Source of the DNA: an uncultured Sphingomonadales bacterium
GTDB lineage: Bacteria; Pseudomonadota; Alphaproteobacteria; Sphingomonadales; Sphingomonadaceae
NCBI GenBank assembly: GCA_903958285.1
Contig: CAJBSR010000440.1
Span: 1-10,213, forward strand
Direction: 5' to 3'
Length of the DNA: 10,213 nt
Below the pieces are notes generated by a model. The model did not search any database. It was not told the origin of the DNA and saw only the letters and a list, made by a program, of their open reading frames with translations. Position 1 is the stretch's first letter. The number at the start of each line of letters is the position of its first letter. A program made the position numbers and the translations under genes. This document shows, piece after piece, positions 5,773 to 10,213 of this stretch.

Positions 5773-7101
5773 TCAGGTTGCCGCTGTTGCCGGTTTATAC
5801 TTCGCAGCATCCGAAGTGAATTCGGCATGGCCATAGCCAGCAAGCTGACGACGGAGCTTTGAAATCAGGTGCTGGTCCGCAAGATCGCTGATCACCGGCA
5901 GTTTTCCTGCAAGGCGATAGGCTGCCATGCGGAAGAGAATGACGGCAATCGTTGCCGCGTAAAGGAACTTATCCATGCCTGTGATGCGCACGCCAACGCG
6001 TTCGGCGGCGGCATAATCGCCATTGAGGAACGCTTTGGCGAGGAACACCCGCGCAAAGGAACGTTCCAGCTTGCGGAAAGCACGGCCCTGCAAGGAGCGG
6101 TCATTCGACAACTCTGCCTCCATGGTCGCGCGCAAGAGGCCACCACAAATTTTGTCATCATATTCGTGGCGCAGTGTCGCGCTGCGCGTCAGCCAGATGC
6201 GGACGATCTCTTCCGGCGTATCCGCCAGCAAATCTTCCGGTAGACCAAGCAGAAAACAACGGTAGCGGGCCAGCTCAACCCGCGCGCGCTCGGCGGGCGT
6301 GAAGGTCGTGCGCCCCGCTTTCAGCACATCATTCGACAGGAAGTAGATGGGAATCAGACCCGCAGGCATCTGATCCAATTGCGGGATCGGGACGCCATAG
6401 GTCTTTTCGTCCCACATGCCGGGGCGTGTCAGGACGTTCACCCGCACCATCGAATGCATCAGCCGCACCATAGCCGCTGCATGAAACCCCGGGCCGAACC
6501 GCTGCAGCGCACCTGGCAGGATCGTCGTGGTGAAGAAGGTCGCGGTTTCCTTCACCCGCCGCGCAGCTGTCGCGTGGCTCAACGTCCCCGTCAGCGCCAT
6601 TGGTAGCGCGGAGTATTTATTGAGGAAAGTCGCGATGAAGGCCCCACGGATCGCGAAAGGCGACAGGTTGGCCGCACTATTGCGCTCCTCCTTAGCACCC
6701 GCTTCCACCATGCGCATATCGAGCCAATCAGGCACGCGTTCCATCTCAGTGATCAGCGCGACGAGTTCCGGCGGCGCGTTGGGCACGGCGTCCAACCCCT
6801 TGTCACACGCTGTCCGCAGCATATCGACGAGCGGACGAAAGCCATATTGCGGCATCAGCGCGGCATAAGCATCGCCCGTGATGTCACCGAGATTTGTGTA
6901 CTCACGGAAACGCCCAACGAGCTCGCTGTCTTTCAGCATCTCCTCACGCGGAAAGGCCGAACCTGCTCGGAATTCAGTCACATCCTCCGGCTTCGCGGCA
7001 AAGCGCTCCGGCATCTGATCGAAATCAAAGCGGTCGTACAAGGCCGGCAGAAGTTCCTTCTGGGAACGGACCCGGGCTGCGATATGGTCAACGGTCTTCA
7101 T
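5773..7101 (-). CDS. DUF2236 oxygenase, MpaB/Lcp (latex clearing protein)-like
   Basis: This encodes 442 residues from the ATG at 7101; a TTG twelve codons upstream (7137) is less likely because it falls on a palindrome. The protein matches the DUF2236 family, whose members include the fungal MpaB oxygenase and the rubber oxygenase Lcp. Key residues visible are R182 and T186 in RRVKETATFF (181-190) and H216 in VRLMHSMVR (212-220). Their spacing (R to T 4, T to H 30) equals that of R164, T168 and H198 of Lcp from Streptomyces K30, as I recall it, where the histidine binds haem b. TYGVPIPQLDQ (234-244) is a further family-type segment. Near the C-terminus a hydrophobic stretch (380-397) could be a helix or membrane contact. 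No signal peptide is seen, unlike secreted Lcp. The substrate is unknown; family members cleave or oxidise isoprenoid or lipid-like molecules. Confidence 0.82.
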   Translation of the reverse strand: MKTVDHIAARVRSQKELLPALYDRFDFDQMPERFAAKPEDVTEFRAGSAFPREEMLKDSELVGRFREYTNLGDITGDAYAALMPQYGFRPLVDMLRTACDKGLDAVPNAPPELVALITEMERVPDWLDMRMVEAGAKEERNSAANLSPFAIRGAFIATFLNKYSALPMALTGTLSHATAARRVKETATFFTTTILPGALQRFGPGFHAAAMVRLMHSMVRVNVLTRPGMWDEKTYGVPIPQLDQMPAGLIPIYFLSNDVLKAGRTTFTPAERARVELARYRCFLLGLPEDLLADTPEEIVRIWLTRSATLRHEYDDKICGGLLRATMEAELSNDRSLQGRAFRKLERSFARVFLAKAFLNGDYAAAERVGVRITGMDKFLYAATIAVILFRMAAYRLAGKLPVISDLADQHLISKLRRQLAGYGHAEFTSDAAKYKPATAAT

Positions 7102-7121
7102 AAAGACATGCTGCGTCAGGA

Positions 7122-7137
7122 TTGACAGACACGTCAA
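7122..7137. promoter_or_regulatory. Palindrome TTGAC-N6-GTCAA ahead of the DUF2236 gene
   Basis: In the 48-base gap between the TRIC gene stop and the DUF2236 start, TTGAC (7122-7126) and GTCAA (7133-7137) form perfect 5-base inverted arms around AGACAC. The site ends 21 bases upstream of the chosen ATG, a suitable place for an operator. It could equally be a chance palindrome. It is not like the tandem sites before the TetR gene. Confidence 0.35.
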
Positions 7138-7149
7138 CCCTCACATGCA

Positions 7150-7752
7150 TCAGCCTTTATAGGACGGGATCGCCCAACCTTTCACAATCGCCATAGCGCG
7201 CAGCGCAAATCCCGCGATTCCCCCGATGATGGCGGCAATGAGCAGTGGCATGCCAACCCATGTCAAAAGAACAAACAACCCTGCCGCCAGCGCTGCCGCT
7301 GTCACATAGATTTCAGGACGCAGCAGGATAGAGGGTTCACCCGCCAGCACATCGCGGATGATGCCGCCAACACAGGCCGTGATGACCCCCATCAGCACGG
7401 CGGTGATGGGTGCAATCCCCATGGCGAGCGTCTTGGAGGCCCCCAATACAGCATAGACCGCAAGCCCAACCGCATCAAACCAATCGAGCGCCCTGCCCTG
7501 CCACCATCGCACCGGGGTGATCCAGATGAGGCCGACCACCGCGAGGCAGATCGCAGGCACGCGCCAGTCTTGCACCCAGAAAACCGGTGCTCCGATCAGC
7601 AAATCCCGGACGGTCCCTCCACCGACGCCGGTCACAAGGGCGAAGAAGGAGAAAGTGACAAGTGTCTGCCCCCTGCGTGCGGCCGCAAGCGCCCCGGATG
7701 CCGCGAATACGGCGATACCAAAGAGATCAAGCCAAACGGGCAGCGGTATCAT
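7150..7752 (-). CDS. TRIC/UPF0126-family membrane protein (YicG/YadS-like)
   Basis: This encodes 200 residues from the ATG at 7752, which overlaps the stop of the PepSY gene (ATGA). The frame is open further upstream, but that part lies inside the PepSY gene. It is a polytopic inner-membrane protein with about seven hydrophobic segments and a clear internal duplication. WLDLFGIAVFAASGA (7-21) repeats as WFDAVGLAVYAVLGA (91-105), and GGGTVRD (44-50) repeats as VGGIIRD (128-134), both offset by 84 residues. This glycine-RD pair and the repeat are the hallmark of UPF0126 proteins, related to trimeric intracellular cation (TRIC) channels. The bacterial role is poorly settled; monovalent cation flux is the usual suggestion, and some homologues have been linked to amino-acid transport. 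The start overlap implies translational coupling to the PepSY gene and membership of the lpdA operon. Confidence 0.88.
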   Translation of the reverse strand: MIPLPVWLDLFGIAVFAASGALAAARRGQTLVTFSFFALVTGVGGGTVRDLLIGAPVFWVQDWRVPAICLAVVGLIWITPVRWWQGRALDWFDAVGLAVYAVLGASKTLAMGIAPITAVLMGVITACVGGIIRDVLAGEPSILLRPEIYVTAAALAAGLFVLLTWVGMPLLIAAIIGGIAGFALRAMAIVKGWAIPSYKG

Positions 7753-8438
7753 AGCGCCTTGCCTTGCCGCTTCCGACGCGAAGCCAGCGGCAACAAGACC
7801 AACCCAAGAATTGTGCCTATGCCTGCAAGCGCCGCCATCCCGATGAGGATGGGATGATGCGTATCCTCCCGCGTCTGGAGGTCCATGATGTGAAGGCCCC
7901 ACATGAAGTCATAGAGCCGCCATTGCCCTGTGCGCACAGCGAGCACAGCACCGCTATCCGCATCGATGAAGATGTGTGCGCCGTCGTCGAAATCAGCTTC
8001 CCATGCAGGTCGATCACGCCGCAACTCAAGCGGGTTGCGGTCGGCAGGTACAAATTTCAAAGCGGTCAACGCGCCTTTGCCGGCATAAGTGGACTGCACC
8101 ACCCGCCGCGCCTCGAAGAGTGTCAATTGCTTGAGATAGCGTCCGGTTTCCGGATCAGACCGCCCAACGCCGCCATCAACATAATCGATGGTCCATTGCG
8201 CTCCCCAAGGGCGTTGTTCCAATTTTGCCGAGAGAATTGGTCGGCCATTGGTTTGTGGGGCGATGACCTGCGCGGGAAGCACCAGCCGTGCCGGTTCCGC
8301 GCGCAGATGGGCGCCGCGCACTTCGTCAATGGGGCGGGCAACCATCCAAAGTCCACTGATCGTCCAGAACAGCAGCGGAATGCCGATCAGCCAGCCGGTC
8401 CAGAGGTGAAGCCGGTAAATGGCGCGCCGCGGCCGCAT
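7749..8438 (-). CDS. PepSY-type two-helix membrane protein
   Basis: This encodes 229 residues from the ATG at 8438, 4 bases after the lpdA stop. There are two membrane segments, near residues 11-34 (HLWTGWLIGIPLLFWTISGL) and 197-218. A domain of about 160 residues lies between them, probably periplasmic. The middle carries PepSY-like signatures: a strand pair of the form HIFIDADSGAVLAV (155-168) and RLYDFMWGLHIMD (174-186), and an N-terminal helix with H11 and W13 as in PepSY-associated TM proteins. Relatives in that group are often linked to iron-siderophore reduction or flavin-linked electron transfer, but they usually have four helices; this short form has no assigned activity. The histidines H11, H183, H194 and H195 are possible metal or haem contacts, which is speculation. 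Operon position with lpdA and a channel-like protein suggests a membrane role, not a TCA-cycle role. Confidence 0.8.
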   Translation of the reverse strand: MRPRRAIYRLHLWTGWLIGIPLLFWTISGLWMVARPIDEVRGAHLRAEPARLVLPAQVIAPQTNGRPILSAKLEQRPWGAQWTIDYVDGGVGRSDPETGRYLKQLTLFEARRVVQSTYAGKGALTALKFVPADRNPLELRRDRPAWEADFDDGAHIFIDADSGAVLAVRTGQWRLYDFMWGLHIMDLQTREDTHHPILIGMAALAGIGTILGLVLLPLASRRKRQGKAL

Positions 8439-8442
8439 CCGC

Positions 8443-9837
8443 TTACATATGGATCGGTTTGCCGGTCACCGCCATCGCCGCTTCCTTCAGCGCTTCCGCA
8501 TGGGTCGGGTGCGCGTGGCAGGTATAGGCGATGTCCTCGCTCGTCGCGCCAAACTCCATGGCCAGCGCGGCTTCGGCAATCATTGTGCCGGCGAGCGATG
8601 AAACGATGTGCACGCCGAGAACTCGGTCCGTCTTGGCATCGGCGATGACCTTCACAAAGCCATCCGTGTCGCGGTTTGTCTTGGCACGGCTATTGGCCAT
8701 CATCGGGAACTTGCCGACCTTGATCTCGCCCTTTTCCTTCGCCTGCTCTTCGGTCAGGCCGACGCTGGCGAATTCGGGCATGGTGTAAACGACGCCGGGG
8801 ATGACGTCATGGTTCACAATACCGGTCAGCCCCGCGCAGAATTCGGCGGCAGCAATGCCTTCATCCTCGGCTTTGTGCGCGAGCATCGGGCCGGGGGTGA
8901 CATCGCCCACGGCATAAACGCCGGGGACCTTGGTCTGGAAATCATGGCCGACCTCAATCTGGCCGCGTACGTTAAGCGCCACGCCTGCCTTGTCGAGTGC
9001 CAAGCCATCGGTGTTCGGGCGGCGACCAATGGCGACGAGGACGCAATCAGCCTCCAACGCCTCGGCCGCACCCCCCGCAGCAGGCTCAACGGTGACGGTC
9101 GCTTTGCCGCCCTTCACTGCAACACCTGTCACCTTGGTCGACAGTTTGAGCACCATGCCCTGTTTCTTGAAGATCTTGGCGGCTTCCTTGCGGACTTCGC
9201 CGTCCATGCCAGGGAGCAGCTGGTCGAGATACTCGACCACGGTCACCTCCGCGCCAAGGCGCTTCCATACGCTGCCCAGTTCAAGCCCGATGACGCCGCC
9301 ACCGATCACGACCAGATGCTTCGGCACCTTGGGAAGCATCAGCGCGCCTGTGGAATCAACAACAACCTTCTGATCGATCTCGACACCCGGCAGCGGCGTA
9401 ACTGACGAGCCGGTTGCGATCATTATCTTTTTCGCGGTGTATGCTGTGCCACCAACATCAATGCTGTTGGACGACGTGAACGCGGCGCGGCCTTTGATCC
9501 AGGTGACCTTGTTCTTCTTGAACAGAAACTCGATCCCGCCGGTCAGTTCGCCAACGGCCTTGGTCTTTTCAGCCTGCATCGCGGGGATATCGACCTTCAC
9601 ATCCTTGAAGGTGATGCCGAATTTGGTGAGCGACCCGGAATGCGCTTCCTCATAAAGTTCGGACGCGTGAAGCAGCGCCTTGGAAGGGATGCAGCCGACG
9701 TTGAGGCATGTGCCACCCAGCGTCTCGCGGCTTTCGACGCAGGCCGTCTTCAGGCCGAGCTGTGCCGCACGGATTGCGGCCACGTAACCGCCCGGGCCAG
9801 CGCCGATGACGATAAGGTCGAAATTGGTGTCGGTCAT
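8443..9837 (-). CDS. lpdA: Dihydrolipoyl dehydrogenase (E3)
   Basis: This encodes 464 residues, the usual length. The enzyme reoxidises dihydrolipoamide on the E2 subunits of 2-oxoacid dehydrogenase complexes, passing electrons through FAD and a disulphide to NAD+. Visible marks are the FAD motif GAGPGG (12-17), the redox pair C44 and C49 in GGTCLNVGCIPSK, the NAD motif GGGVIG (179-184), a GDVTPGPMLAHKAEDEG flavin-contact segment, and the catalytic H443 and E448 in AHPTHAEA. All key residues are present. The ATG at 9837 has a GGAG ribosome site at 9844-9847. The gene follows sucB on the same strand after 108 bases that hold a REP pair, so it is very likely the E3 of the 2-oxoglutarate dehydrogenase complex. 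The PepSY gene starts 4 bases after its stop. Confidence 0.97.
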   Translation of the reverse strand: MTDTNFDLIVIGAGPGGYVAAIRAAQLGLKTACVESRETLGGTCLNVGCIPSKALLHASELYEEAHSGSLTKFGITFKDVKVDIPAMQAEKTKAVGELTGGIEFLFKKNKVTWIKGRAAFTSSNSIDVGGTAYTAKKIMIATGSSVTPLPGVEIDQKVVVDSTGALMLPKVPKHLVVIGGGVIGLELGSVWKRLGAEVTVVEYLDQLLPGMDGEVRKEAAKIFKKQGMVLKLSTKVTGVAVKGGKATVTVEPAAGGAAEALEADCVLVAIGRRPNTDGLALDKAGVALNVRGQIEVGHDFQTKVPGVYAVGDVTPGPMLAHKAEDEGIAAAEFCAGLTGIVNHDVIPGVVYTMPEFASVGLTEEQAKEKGEIKVGKFPMMANSRAKTNRDTDGFVKVIADAKTDRVLGVHIVSSLAGTMIAEAALAMEFGATSEDIAYTCHAHPTHAEALKEAAMAVTGKPIHM

Positions 9838-9844
9838 TGCTTGC

Positions 9845-9938
9845 TCCGTTCGCCCTGAGCCTGTCGAAGGGCTGCTTTCCGTCTTTCGGCCTTCAACAAG
9901 TAGAAGGACAGGGCTTCGACAGGCTCAGCCCGAACGGA
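9845..9938. repeat. Facing pair of REP-like hairpins (type with GAGCCTGTCGA loop)
   Basis: Two 30-base arms face each other between sucB and lpdA: 9845-9874 forward and 9909-9938 in inverse orientation. In the same direction they match at 26 of 30 positions. Each arm folds alone: GCCCT (9852-9856) with AGGGC (9868-9872), and GGGCT (9911-9915) with AGCCC (9927-9931), both with an 11-base loop. The four differences are exactly two base pairs of the stem, both swapped from C-G to G-C. The two arms could also pair with each other across the 34-base spacer. The head TCCGTTCG is shared with the pair at 4254-4328. There is no T-run, so simple intrinsic termination is unlikely; mRNA processing or stability effects between sucB and lpdA are possible. 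Confidence 0.85.
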
Positions 9939-9945
9939 TCAGATA

Positions 9946-10213
9946 TTATAGATCAATCAGCAGCCGCGTCGGATCTTCAATCGCGTTCTTAACCGCGACG
10001 AGGAACGTCACCGCTTCGCGCCCATCAATCAAACGGTGATCATAGCTAAGCGCCAGATACATCATCGGGCGGATCACAATCTGGCCGTCGCGAACGACCG
10101 GACGATCTTCAATGCGGTGGAGACCGAGAACGGCGCTCTGCGGCGGGTTGATGATCGGGGTGGACATCAGACCACCGAACACGCCGCCGTTGGAAATGGT
10201 GAAAGTGCCGCCC
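9946..10213 (-). CDS. sucB: 2-oxoglutarate dehydrogenase E2 (dihydrolipoyl succinyltransferase), C-terminal end
   Basis: The 3' end of the gene is visible: 88 residues ending in RLLIDL and a TAA at 9946-9948, with the 5' part beyond the window. The residues are the C-terminus of the E2 catalytic domain. They include [29 protein letters not shown] and the active-site segment [13 protein letters not shown], where the histidine and aspartate of the HxxxDG motif catalyse succinyl transfer from lipoamide to CoA. The ISNGGVFG and INPPQ wording and the RLLIDL end fit the succinyl (SucB/OdhB) form better than the acetyl form of pyruvate dehydrogenase. An in-frame GTG at 10182 is not a start, since homology continues upstream to the window edge. 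lpdA follows downstream. Confidence 0.95.
   Translation of the reverse strand, partial: GGTFTISNGGVFGGLMSTPIINPPQSAVLGLHRIEDRPVVRDGQIVIRPMMYLALSYDHRLIDGREAVTFLVAVKNAIEDPTRLLIDL

Noticed and set aside
7098..7109. A 3-codon leader frame (ATG TCT TTA TGA) overlapping the DUF2236 start
   Set aside because: It is too short to weigh against chance and has no ribosome site.
7753..7902. A 50-codon N-terminal extension of the TRIC protein
   Set aside because: It lies in the wrong frame of the PepSY gene and is rich in His, Gly and Pro; the ATG at 7752 gives the normal family start and an ATGA overlap.
7764..9405. Long plus-strand open frames opposite the PepSY and lpdA genes (294 and 265 codons)
   Set aside because: They are shadows of lpdA and the PepSY gene, both of which carry diagnostic residues; no motif or initiation signal supports them.
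9845..9938. Intrinsic terminator of sucB or lpdA
   Set aside because: The hairpins are GC-rich but no T-run follows on either strand, and the genes on both sides run in the same direction as one expected operon; REP-type elements explain them better.

Overview
The window reads as ordinary chromosomal DNA from an alphaproteobacterium, most probably a sphingomonad (Sphingomonadales). The grounds are the high GC, the sequences of the 2-oxoglutarate dehydrogenase E2 and lipoamide dehydrogenase genes, and two pairs of short palindromic repeats with a CCGTTCG head, of a kind I know from sphingomonad intergenic regions. Genus and species cannot be read from it. I see no tRNA, rRNA, CRISPR array, insertion sequence or phage gene.

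Left part (1-4241). The 3' end of an unrecognised gene (+) runs tail to tail, 3 bases apart, into a polytopic membrane protein with a C-terminal isoprenylcysteine/phospholipid-methyltransferase-type domain (-). A 116-base divergent spacer separates that gene from sppA (+), a full-length signal peptide peptidase. sppA overlaps a GNAT N-acetyltransferase (+) by an ATGA junction.

Middle part (4242-7101). A spacer with a facing pair of REP-like hairpins leads to an SDR oxidoreductase (+). Its 3' end overlaps by 11 bases the end of a TetR-type regulator (-). Upstream of that regulator lie two operator-like sequences exactly 20 bases apart, then a DUF2236 (MpaB/Lcp-like) haem oxygenase homologue (-). 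The SDR, regulator and oxygenase may form a small regulated oxidation module for a hydrophobic substrate. The substrate is unknown and the link is inferred from position.

Right part (7150-10213). All genes are on the minus strand, in transcription order: the end of sucB/odhB (E2 of 2-oxoglutarate dehydrogenase), lpdA (E3), a PepSY-type two-helix membrane protein and a TRIC/UPF0126-type membrane channel. lpdA and the PepSY gene are 4 bases apart, and the PepSY and TRIC genes overlap by ATGA, so they are probably co-transcribed with the TCA-cycle genes. A second facing REP pair fills the sucB-lpdA gap.

The best signals outside the genes are the two REP pairs, whose hairpin stems differ by compensating base changes, and the tandem operators before the TetR gene. 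I found no clearly new multi-gene system. All gene calls rest on motif recognition by eye, without a database search.
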